NCBI GenBank assembly: GCA_946406115.1
Contig: OX291551.1
Coordinates: 30,673,381 to 30,737,380 of the forward strand
DNA from: Apoda limacodes
Taxonomy: Eukaryota > Arthropoda > Insecta > Lepidoptera > Limacodidae
Reading direction: 5' to 3'
Length of the DNA stretch: 64,000 nucleotides
Position 1 is the stretch's first letter, and the number at the start of each line of letters is the position of its first letter. The notes below the pieces were generated by a model that saw only the letters and a list, made by a program, of their open reading frames with translations, made no database searches and was not told where the DNA came from. This document shows positions 54,863 through 64,000 of this stretch, piece by piece. A program made the position numbers and the translations under genes.

Positions 54863-56499
54863 TAAAAGACAATAACAAACAACATTAAACATGATGACAT
54901 GGTCTTGAGTGAAATTGATGGCACCTTTTCCTTGACAGACATTCCAATTCCAGCATCTGTTCAAAAGCAGAAGAATCCTACAATAGTAAAGAATAACACA
55001 GAAGATAATTACATGTTCTTGAGCGAAATTGATGACACCTTTTCCTAGACTGGTTCAGCTTTGATAGTTTGCCAAACTTCAATGTTAATTAACTGATGTG
55101 TACTTACTTAAATATACTTCAATGTTAATTAACTTATGTGTACTCACTTAAAATATACTTATTACTATGTTCCTATTCATGTCAACCCCACTGTCAAAGC
55201 AAAAGTTTTTGTTTAACACAAGATGGTCCTAAAATGTAAGCTGTCATTGAATATTCAAAGTGTACTTTAGTTATGATTATGATTATTATGGAATAAAGTC
55301 TTTCAAAGCAAGGTTTTGTCGGCTTTAAAAGTGAATGATCATAAAATCATAACGGAATATTTCATATCAATATCAAATGACAAGGATAACCATACTTTGA
55401 AATGTTCACTACTATCATTTACTGTGGAAGCTGACCGTACTTACCTAAGACTCCATTATTAAATAATCCAATCCAACTTTAAAGATTTTTTAAAGTAATT
55501 TTGTTATTTTGAAAAGTATTTTTATAGAGTTTAATTTTGTTTTATATCTAGTCTACTTCACTCTGAGTTTTTGTTATTGACATTTGATGTGAAATTTACT
55601 CCTTGTTTCCTTTACATTAACGGGTTGTTAATAAACTATAAACAATGTCTGCCACCAATCTAAAATATTTTCTGCCATCATAAGTGCAATCAACAAAAAA
55701 GGTGGCAGTCGTTTAACTGCGAGTTTATGTTGGAATTATGTTTACTTTGATATTATGGTTATTGTAGATTAAGCTTTTTAATAAGTAAACTAATACTTCC
55801 TACATTAATCAATATTTCAAATGCCAAGAAGCTTTTTTATTATTATTGGCTTCTTATGTCTGTCTTTCAAAAGTATAATTTTCTATGACACATTTTTGTA
55901 AGGGTTTTTTCACAACTTATCTTTTGCTTAAGTGTGTTTTTTTAAGTTTGAAAAGTTATGGATGTTTTTGTTTTTAAAGTTTTTTAAAGTATTAATGTTG
56001 GAGGATGATTGATAATTATGCATGTTACTAAAGTTACCTAATTGATATCAATAAAAGACTGATTTATCCACCTCTAAAAAGTCCTTAATTAAAAATCTAT
56101 ATTTTTTACCTCATACTTACATTAAGTATGTAATATAAATCATTTCATATCTGTTAGTCTATACCTAGGAATTAGGAAATAACATTACTTTCCAAAAATG
56201 GTTCATTACCCTCCAGGCATTTTCATCTCATGTTTCAAATGGTTCATCGCCATCCAAAGTTTTTCATTACCATCCATGCGATTTTCATCGCATTCCATCC
56301 CTTCATTCCTTTCCATCAATTTATTCAAATAGTATTTTAATCACAGACGTGATTAAAGACGTAATAAAAAGTTAAAAAAGTGTAAAAAAAAATAAAATCG
56401 AACGAAATGCAAGAACTGGCATCTACTACTCTAGAGACTTGAAACTTGGAGGGTGTGTTCTTTGTATAACGTATGCATCTGATAAAAAGGATTTTCCGA

Positions 56500-56770
56500 A
56501 AGGGTGAAGTGCGAGTCGCACTCGGGCAATATGGTTAAATCGATTGTAATAAATTTGGTATGGTAATGAAGTTTTGGTAAGTTGTTATGTACACGCCGGG
56601 GAAGGTTTCTGAGAAAAAAAAGGTCAAGTGCGAGTCGGACAGGGTCAAGTGAAGGGTAAACTGATTGTGATGAAATTTTGGTAAAATGTAATGCACACGC
56701 CAGGGAAGGTTTCTGAAATAGAAAAAAAGGGTCAAGTGCAAGTCGGACTCGCGCAATAAGGGTAAACCGA
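56500..56770 (+). repeat. ~110-120 bp tandem repeat of a dispersed element start
   Basis: Three partial units each carry caagtgcgagtcg(g)actcg, a gggtaaa(c)tgattgt block, ttttggtaa and cacgccrgggaaggtttctg. The first motif is the same as the start of the repeat at 7150. Confidence 0.7.
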
Positions 56771-58319
56771 TGGTTATGTCTTATATATGAGGCCTTAAAC
56801 GAGTAAATTTTACATTTTTAAGACATTAATCAAAGTTATTGTAACTACGATGACGACTAGACTAGGCGACTAGGTGTCAAACGAGATAGACTATCCCTGT
56901 GCATATGTATTTATATTGTTTTTAGGTTTATGAAAAACTGGTAATTTGTAAGATTTATTTGATAGGAGCAAATTCTGCTTTGATAGCTCAAACGGCAGAG
57001 CGCTTACACAGACTGTAAGGGTTGCAGGTGCATGACAGCAACAAGCACCGCCGGTCCTCCGCTGTCCGCGCAGCGAATCCTCAAAGAGCTCTGGCAACCT
57101 TACTCACCGCCAGGAACACAACACTACTCAATGTTAGTGTTATTATGGCCGCGGTTTTCTGTAAGGTGGAGGTACTTCCCCAGTTCGGGCCGCTCATTCG
57201 AGTAAGTACTCGCTATGCCCTGCTTTATTTGTTCGGGTGGCTTATTTGAGCGAGTACTTGCAGTGCCCTACCTCTCTTAAATATTATAAGAACTAGAACC
57301 AACGAACTAAAGCAGCTCGATTTCCGCACAAAACAAAAATTTATGTGATGAACATTTATGATTGTCTTTAGACTGGGCTACTTTTTTCGCTTCCCAACGT
57401 TTTAATGGACTTACACCGAACAAAATTATAAGAGTCCTGTTTCAGCACTTTTATCCAATTCGCTACGGACATTTTGCGTAAGTGTTAGTAACTGTCTTTG
57501 TGTAGGTTGAGAATAGTGTTGTCTACGTACACTACGTACGACATTGTGCGTTATCGATATATCATTTATGAGTCTTTGGCTGGCGATGTGATGAAACATT
57601 ATATGGTGGAAACATTGAAATTTTGAACTCGCCAAGTATAAAAAGTACATAATAAGTAACTATATTTAATTAATGCTTTACGATTTAAAAAAGAATTCTA
57701 ATAGACCAGGAATAATGTTAATAGTGAATAGTGTTTTAATGTTTGAATTACATAGTTCTATTAAAGTTGGTGAGTATTTGTCTTGAATGCGATGGTCCAG
57801 ACCTGACGCTGAATCAGAATAAACTGTGTTCGCGTAAAATCAACTTGTTGTTTATGTGCAAGTGCCAATAATTGTCAAGGAAGGATCATACTTACTTAAC
57901 GTCGTACAATTTTGTTTATAGTTTAATTATTTGTTGTAGAACTTGTTCCTATTTTCATGATTACCTAAATCATCGTAATTTAGGTCCCCTAAGAGGATGT
58001 AGAACCGACAGGCGTGGTCCATTTAGGTACACCTAATAAGGAAAAAAAACCTATTGAGGTAAGTTAAGTCGCATTGTTCCTTTTAATTTGGGTTTAACTG
58101 TACCTGTCATCATTGACGAAACATGTGATTTTTTCAGATTTTTATAACACGCCGTTTAAATGTTAGAGAATTTTTCAACTTTGAGATTAAACTCGCAAAA
58201 AATCTTATGGAAAAAGTTTTTAACAAACCACAATTGTATTTTTGCAGCCCTATCTAAAAATTTTATAATTCATAATCAAAGATATAAAATCTTCATCCCT
58301 TAGTTCAATGTATGGAGAT
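56771..58319. other. Intergenic; tRNA-like fragment near 56975-57040
   Basis: The segment tttgatagctcaaacggcag followed by agcgcttacacagactgtaa has a tRNA D-arm/A-box look, but no proper T-arm or acceptor stem follows. Otherwise no gene, RNA or array recognised. Confidence 0.4.
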
Positions 58320-58637
58320 TGTACGGTCTAACCGTACATCGCGGGCGTCAGCATTTTTCTACACGATGCGTTTCTTATAATTCGGAAACATTTACGTTCC
58401 GAAGCCAGTACAGGTTCGAGCATAGTAGCGTGTACTCGCAGCAATTATCAATTATTATCAATTTCAGCATATTTACAATTTAAGCATTTTTATCATTTTA
58501 GCAAGTTTTTAGTTATTTCTCATTTTATTAATTTTAATTGTTTTTGTGTGTCATTTTATCCTTTTAAAATATTTTTTTTTACTTATCAACTTCTATCATT
58601 AAAGCAAAGCAACAGGTGTTAGGTAACAAACCCAACA
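58320..58637 (+). mobile_element. Candidate 5' LTR of BEL/Pao element
   Basis: Starts TGTACGGTCTAACCGTACAT and ends CCCAACA just before a leader, about 260 bp upstream of the gag start. TGT...ACA ends fit an LTR. The matching 3' LTR is missing because the element is truncated on the right, so this cannot be confirmed internally. Confidence 0.45.
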
Positions 58638-58899
58638 TCTTTATGGTCCTTCGAGTTTTAAATCTAGCGCGCGGTTTGGTTAAAAACAGGACTACTCGCG
58701 TACTAGTGAATCAGTAGTCTTTTACGGACAATCATCAAAGCAGTTCACCTCAGCACAATCATCAAGCTCTTATCAGCGAGCAACGTCCAGCAACAGTAGA
58801 GCAGCAGCAGAGCGTAAGAGCGACACAGCAAGGAAGTGCCATTAGAAGACACCGAAAAGTAAGATCTTTCCATTTTTATCTTGTTTTTTTGTTATCAAT

Positions 58900-60545
58900 A
58901 TGGAAGATCTTTTGGCTGGACAATGTCAATCAGCTCCTTAGTAACTTTAAAAAGACGGGTCTGATCGATAAACAGCCGATAGCATTAAAAGACGTTTAGA
59001 CACCTTAGGATCGTATTGGAACGAGTATCAAACGAATCACCGTCAGTTATGTGAAATCGGGGTTAGTATACATACTTAACAGAAAAGCATTATGAACAGG
59101 CATTCGAAGTTTATAACCTTGCAAAAATAGTAATGCAAAATTACAGTTCTGATAGGGTTGAAACAAGACCATCAACTCCAATTTTAAAACCAGCAACTCC
59201 TCTGTCAGAACCATCATTTTCTTCTCAACAAAGCAAATTTTAGAGCTTTTCAAAGGACGGTGTCTAACATACATTTGGAGGCAGATGGTGATAAGTGGGA
59301 GTTGCAAGATTTACTCCACACTTTGCAGTCTAGATGGTCAGCAATCGATGCACTGCACTAGGAGATAGACAGTGAATAAGGCGGATCAGATAATAATATG
59401 AGTCGACATTTTCAAAACATGAACATACATATCAAAACTTTAAAAAAGAAATAAATAAAAAGATATGTTCTGTAACATATCAAGGAAAGTCGACTCCAAC
59501 ACTTGACATTCCTGTATTTTCTGGCAATTATAATATAATATAATACTATACATAACAATCGGTCGATATCTAAACCTCAGAAGATGCAGTTTCTTAAGAG
59601 TAAAGTTAGAGAAGCTGAGCGTTTAATACAGGACTTGCAAATCAGTTCTGATAATTATGATATTTGTTGGGACATACTTAATCACAGGTATAATAACAAA
59701 AAATTGATATTTTCATCTCACATAAATATTATCTTAAATATACCTATAGTCAATCAACCGTCAATCGTTCATATTAAGCGTATACATGACAGTACAGCAG
59801 AAAGTCTAAATGCTATAAAAAATTTAGGTATTGATATTAGCAGTTGGGGTCCGCTAGTTGTGGATATGTTGTCTCAAAAATTAGATACTGACACATACAA
59901 TGAATATGTGCAGTCTTTAAAACAACCGAGAGAACTGCCGAAATTAAAAGATTTTATGGAGTTTCTCGAAAATAAATTTACTTCTATGGAAGCGTCTCGT
60001 AAAAAACAAGACTATAATAATCATTTTAAAAACAATGTATCTAACTTAATCAATATTGACTTCCTCGCAGCCTAGTTGGTAGTTTGGTCGACTGCTGTGC
60101 AGAGGGTGTGGGTTCGATTCCCGCACAGGACAAACATTTATGTATTAAACATTTGTGTTTGTCTTGAGTCTGGGTGTAATTATGTATGATATGTATGTAT
60201 TTACAAAAAAAAAAGTAATATATGTATTTGTATCCGTTGTTTGGTATCCATAACACAAGCTTTGCTTACTTTAGGGCCAGACGGCGCTGTGTGTAATGTC
60301 CAAATATATTATTATATTATATCAGAAAACTTCAAATCAAAACCATAAAACATTAAGGAAATTTTTCTTTAGTAGTCGCATGGAAACTGACATTTCGCAA
60401 GCTTTAAACAATAATCGTAATGTGGGACAGATATCGCAACGAGCAAATAACATGAGCAAAACAGCTATTTCAAATAACAAAACCTTGCATCCTACAAAAT
60501 ATAAATGCCCACTGTGCAATAATAGTCACGGAGTATTTTTCTGCA
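58900..60545 (+). pseudogene. BEL/Pao gag, decayed and interrupted by a SINE
   Basis: ATG at 58900 begins MEDLLAGQCQSAP and soon meets a stop. Fragments follow in several frames (ARFTPHF, then KSTPTLDIPVFSGNYN near 59500). Then comes a long intact stretch 59584-60057 (MQFLKSKVREAERLIQDLQI ... LNHRYNNKKLIFSSHI ... SWGPLVVDMLSQKLDTDTYN ... PRELPKLKDFMEFLENKF), the DUF1759-type gag domain. A SINE enters at about 60058. Gag resumes at about 60300 and reaches a zinc-knuckle start KCPLCNNSHGVFFC at about 60500-60545, before further frameshifts to 60800. Confidence 0.85.
60058..60302 (+). mobile_element. tRNA-derived SINE inserted in BEL/Pao gag
   Basis: The head has a Pol III A box (tagttggtagtttgg, from 60073) and an exact B box ggttcgattcc (60111-60121). 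A body ending ccataacacaagctttgctt and gtgtgtaatgtcc follows. This is the layout of lepidopteran tRNA-related SINEs. It creates the stop that ends the gag ORF at 60075. Confidence 0.8.
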
Positions 60546-60803
60546 CATAAATTTAAAGCATGTCGTCATCAACAAAACGTAAATCTGCTGAAAAATTTAA
60601 TCTGTGTCCTAATTGTATAACCATAATGGAAAAATATGCATATCTAATAAAAGATGCAGAGAATGCATTGGATTTCACAACACGGCGCTACACGAGGCAT
60701 TTGTGCAGCATCATAATCCGACACACGGCCCATCGTCGACAGCAAAATTATCGAGGTCAGAAACCTATCAGCAAAACGTCAACAATAACTCACTAACTCA
60801 CAC

Positions 60804-62349
60804 GTGTCTCAACAGAGTGACCTGACCGAGATTTTGTTAGTAACAGCAATGATTAAAGTACGTGCTGGTGACGACACTTACAAAACCATGCGCTGTATTG
60901 TAGACCAAGGGTCACAGGTATCTCTTATCTCAGAGAGGGCTGCTCAACTCTTAGCACTTCCTAGAAGAAGCTGCAAAGGTTCTATATCAGGAGTAGGAAC
61001 CAAAGAAAGTAGCTGCAAGGGACTTGTCAATATAACATGCAAGTCTATTAATGACAGTTTCACATTTAGCACCGACGCTTTTATAATGCAGAATCTTATC
61101 AAAAATCTACCTAATCAAACTTTCACCAAACCAAATTGGTCATATTTGGAGAAAATTAATTAAGCAGACCCGAATTTCAATATCAGCCGATCTGTTGATA
61201 TTTTGTTAGGTGCAGATGTTTACTCTCAGATTATTTTGGAGGGCAGCTGTAGAGAAGATTCATCGCCTATAGCTCAACAAACTCACCTGGGGTGGATACT
61301 TTGCGGAAGAACGAACACTTTTCAATGCAATATAGTCCTTAACAACATTGATCAAATTCAAAAAATTTGGCAAATTGAAGATATTACAGTGGAATCAGAC
61401 TTATCAGTAGAAGATCAGTATTGTGTAGATGTTTACCAGAAAACGACGATCCGAGACAAAGAGGGCAGGTATCAAGTATCGATTCCATTTAAACCAGATT
61501 TATCAGAAAAATTAAGAAATACCAAATCATTGGCTATTGCGCAATTTCGGCAGCTGGAACGAAAACTTTTAAAAAATCAAGATATCTCAAGAGATTACAA
61601 ACTTTTTATAGATGAATACCTAAGTCTGGGACACATGAAACCAGCTACAAGTAATATGAAACCTGAGTATTATTTACCGCACCATTGTGTTCGGCGTGAA
61701 GACTTTACGACTACGTCATTAAGAGTTGTGTTTAACGCGTCAGCTAAATCGTCTACCGGGTTCAGTCTAAATGATCTTATGTATTCTGGGCCAAATTTAT
61801 AGCAAGATTTACAACTATTAAAATTAAAATGGAGACAATTTGAGTATGCATTTACTGTTGATATAGAAAAGATGTTTAGGCAAATCCTTATTGATGAAAA
61901 GGATCAAAAATTTCAAAAGATCATATGGCGTGGTATTCCTGACTCAGCATATCAAGAATTTCAATTATGTACTACAACTTACGGTATGAAGTGTTCGCCA
62001 TTTTTAGAAACGATTACCTTAAAACAGTAGGCCCAAGATGAAAAACATAATTACAACAGTGAAGCAGTAAAGGTTCTCGAGGAATCATTCTACATGGATG
62101 ATCTGCTTCATGGAGCTCATTCTTTATCGTCAGCAAAGAAATTACAGCAGGATTTAATATGTTTATTAAAATCAGGAGGTTTTAACTTAAGAAAATGAAA
62201 CTCTAATTCACCAAATTTATTACAAAACGGGGAAAATAATCAATGCAGTGGAGAGAATTTTGAATTTAAACAGCTTGACTCTACAATAACTCTGGGTTTA
62301 CGTTGGAATTCACAAAAAGACATCTTTCATTTTCGGTCCAAAATTGAGC
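60804..62349 (+). pseudogene. BEL/Pao pol: protease and reverse transcriptase, truncated
   Basis: Aspartic protease region with CIVDQGSQVSLISERAAQLL (about 60895-60950) and a downstream DILLGADVYSQII block (61195). After a stop at 61161-61163 the RT region is open 61203-61799 (HLGWILCGRTN; LRNTKSLAIAQFRQLERKLL; YLPHHCVRREDFTTTSLRVV), then broken by stops at 61800, near 62027 and near 62197. The catalytic box is FYMDDLLHGAHS near 62090. The coding trace ends LGLRWNSQKDIFHFRSKIE at 62349. RNase H, integrase and the 3' LTR are missing, cut off by the pogo-like element on the opposite strand. Confidence 0.88.
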
Positions 62350-64000
62350 CATCATCTTAACAACACCGTAGTCTGGTGTAGGCATATATTGTTGGAAATC
62401 AGTCTTCATATTTCTAGCAATTTTTGCTAAAGGTTGGTCATCTTCAGTGTCTTCGCCTTCAGACTTAGTGAAAGTATCGTTATTAGGATTTACATTCTCG
62501 ATGTCACACTCTGTGTCTGAAGAAGAATATATTCTTAAGCGTTTCTGGGGGATAGGCCTGCGTATAAATGCGTACATATTTTCTTCTTCAGACGCTATAC
62601 TACTCTGCTCATCTTCTGTACTATCACTATATTCTACTAGTCGGCGGGTAATCTGTAAACCGCTCGGCCCGGGAAGATTTTCGACACAATCTTGGTTATT
62701 AATAATTATTCGAGTTGGTGTACTGCATTCTATGGGGGAAAAAGATGAAAATACTCGAAGATCAGGTGCGGCCGGGGATAATGGTAAGGATTTTTTGGCA
62801 TCGATCAGTTTATGCAAATACTGAAGGTTCAGGATGGGCGAGGATTGACGTGAATCAGTGTCTGTTTCAATATTTGTATCGGATCCTGTTAAATTTACTT
62901 GAGGTCTTACGTTTGTATTTATTACTTCTGAAGGTACAACGCAGTCGTTTGAGTTACTCTCACTGATTCGACGCTCTGTTAAGATGGAAGGAGCAGAAGC
63001 AGTTTCAGGTATTGCATCAATGTTTAATGGATAAAGTCCAGTTGCTTTGAATCCACTTGTTATATTGTCATAGGTCATGCTCTTTGCCCAGATTTTAGAT
63101 AAAATTGCGTTAAATCGAGTTTTAGTGATCTTTTGGGCTTGTGTTTGGTACATATATTGTAGAACTTCTTGATCCCAGTACGATTCAAAAGGTTTGTAAC
63201 AGGCTTTGTCAAGAGGCTGTAATTCGTGTGTCGTATTGGATGGCAAACAATACAGGACAATGTCATGTTTTTCAGCTGTTTCGGCAATGCGAAAATCTAG
63301 ATGGCATTTGGCACCGTCAAAAATGAGAAGGCATTTTCCAGGAGTTTTATACTTCGCTAGGTGTTCAATAAAAACAATAAACAATTCTGTTGTCACACTG
63401 CCTTTTGGTGCCATGTGGACAATTGATCCTGCAGGCAAATTGTCATCACACTCCGGCTTCTTCCTTTTTCCCTTAAAAAGTATCATGGGGGGTATAAGAT
63501 TCCCTATAGCATTAACACATCCCACAATAGTAACGTTCTCACCACCCTTTTGAGCAATCACTGTTTGTTGATGATGTAATGTTAGCCGGCAGCCCTTCTC
63601 GTCCATATTATAACTCTTCTCCGGATGGTAATGAAGATCTAACTCATCATAAAGCTTACGAACTTCATGAAAATGATGAGCGAAAATAACATTATTTAAT
63701 TTCTGGGCTCGAGCTGGGTTTAGGAATTGTGCTTTTCGTTTTGCTAAGCTGGGATTTCCTTTTAAAAATAATCTTAACCAGCCTTTTCCTGCAAGTCCTG
63801 TTTTTTTGTTGAAATTATTGTCAATATTTAATTTTTCGCAAAAAGCAAATGCTTGAATCCGAATCATTTTTGGAGTCAGAGGTATTCCTATATCAGAAAA
63901 TTTTATTATACGGCAAACGAAATCTTTTTCTTGCTCTTTCGTAAATATAGCGTTTCTTCCTAAGCTCTTATGTAAAATACCACTTTTAAGATGATTTCTA
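62281..64000 (-). CDS. pogo/Tigger-like DDE transposase (5' end beyond the window)
   Basis: The frame is open from the right edge to a stop at 62281. Upstream of the Met at 63867 it already encodes RNAIFTKEQEKDFVCRI and IPLTPKMIRIQAFAFCEKL, the DNA-binding lead-in of pogo-type transposases, so the true start lies outside. KGWLRLFLKGNPSLAKRKAQ follows. Catalytic candidates, numbered from that Met: D89 (YNMDEKG), D184 (LIFDGAKCHL), D220 (ELQPLDKACYKPFESYW), a DD35D-like spacing typical of DDE_1 (PF03184). Residues ~285-500 are Ser/Asp/Glu-rich (SDSTEDEQSSIASEEENMYA), as in Tigger/jerky-like C-termini. The last ~22 residues (from AQFWTENER) are antisense to the BEL/Pao RT, so the natural C-terminus is replaced. 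No internal stop; recent copy or domesticated gene both possible. Confidence 0.88.
   Translation of the reverse strand, partial: RNHLKSGILHKSLGRNAIFTKEQEKDFVCRIIKFSDIGIPLTPKMIRIQAFAFCEKLNIDNNFNKKTGLAGKGWLRLFLKGNPSLAKRKAQFLNPARAQKLNNVIFAHHFHEVRKLYDELDLHYHPEKSYNMDEKGCRLTLHHQQTVIAQKGGENVTIVGCVNAIGNLIPPMILFKGKRKKPECDDNLPAGSIVHMAPKGSVTTELFIVFIEHLAKYKTPGKCLLIFDGAKCHLDFRIAETAEKHDIVLYCLPSNTTHELQPLDKACYKPFESYWDQEVLQYMYQTQAQKITKTRFNAILSKIWAKSMTYDNITSGFKATGLYPLNIDAIPETASAPSILTERRISESNSNDCVVPSEVINTNVRPQVNLTGSDTNIETDTDSRQSSPILNLQYLHKLIDAKKSLPLSPAAPDLRVFSSFSPIECSTPTRIIINNQDCVENLPGPSGLQITRRLVEYSDSTEDEQSSIASEEENMYAFIRRPIPQKRLRIYSSSDTECDIENVNPNNDTFTKSEGEDTEDDQPLAKIARNMKTDFQQYMPTPDYGVVKMMAQFWTENERCLFVNSNVNPELL

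Larger units (their letters stand above)
53180..56330 (+). mobile_element. Candidate DNA transposon with GGTAATGAA-rich subterminal repeats
   Basis: The left end (53180-53270) has tcatttctttccaa, attaccttcca, ggatggtaatgaagccattt and ggaaagaaatgaa in both orientations. The right end (56200-56325), read on the - strand, has ggatggtaatgaa, ggatggcgatgaaccattt, gagggtaatgaaccattt and ggaaaggaatga. The motif clusters at the two ends are thus related in inverted orientation around a 3-kb body that holds a decayed ORF (54074-54862). No transposase core (DDE/RNase-H-like) was recognised. Boundaries are approximate. Confidence 0.4.

Noticed and set aside
56975..57040. tRNA gene (A-box-like gatagctcaaacggcagagcg with a gactgtaag loop)
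   Set aside because: No B box (ggttcga) or matching acceptor stem follows; at best a tRNA-derived repeat fragment.

Overview
The window reads as a eukaryotic, very probably lepidopteran (moth or butterfly) nuclear genome segment. The evidence is an AT-rich, intron-rich background with GC-rich coding exons, GT-AG splice sites, a tRNA-derived SINE, and retroelement relics of types I know from Lepidoptera. No bacterial gene organisation, rRNA, CRISPR or intact tRNA gene was seen. The species call is inference.

One host gene is well supported. On the + strand, six exons between 15230 and 28370 join in frame into the C-terminal ~430 residues of serine palmitoyltransferase subunit 2 (SPTLC2/lace), the PLP enzyme that starts sphingolipid synthesis. 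The 5' exons (N-terminus and membrane anchor) are not recognisable here and probably lie left of the window. A second host gene is suggested by one signal-peptide first exon at 36379-36470 (+) with a strong donor; its other exons were not found.

Almost everything else is mobile DNA and tandem repeats. 0.2-1.3 kb: internally deleted piggyBac-like relic. 2.6-3.0 kb: 24-bp minisatellite open on both strands. 3.3-11.8 kb: several truncated non-LTR reverse-transcriptase relics and a foldback element. 13-14.4 kb: diverged 44-bp repeats and a promoter-like motif cluster. The SPTLC2 introns hold a 64/128-bp higher-order satellite (19.6-20.9 kb), a 22-bp array split by a 513-bp solo LTR (23 kb) and a CR1-like relic (24.3-24.8 kb). 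28.98 and 33.35 kb: two identical 163-bp segments in inverted orientation, with a hairpin-bearing tandem array between them (31.0-31.9 kb). 35.6 kb: hAT-type MITE. 37.4-37.9 kb: 32-bp minisatellite open in all three + frames.

40-49.3 kb holds a nested structure on the - strand: a decayed CR1-like element (ORF1 end, endonuclease, RT) is interrupted by a two-ORF Jockey-clade retrotransposon (41058-46648). Both Jockey ORFs (684 and 914 aa) are intact, and a 13-bp candidate target-site duplication flanks it. 53.2-56.3 kb: a candidate DNA transposon with GGTAATGAA-rich subterminal repeats, a decayed basic/coiled-coil ORF and a nested TA-flanked MITE. 58.3-62.35 kb: a decayed BEL/Pao LTR element interrupted by a tRNA-derived SINE. 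From 62.28 kb to the right edge: a pogo/Tigger-like transposase (- strand), open through the edge, whose last ~22 codons are antisense to the BEL/Pao RT.

I see no convincing new biological system. The strongest leads are the intact Jockey element, the higher-order intronic satellite, the inverted 163-bp pair around the hairpin array, the chimeric transposase C-terminus and the candidate GGTAATGAA transposon family.
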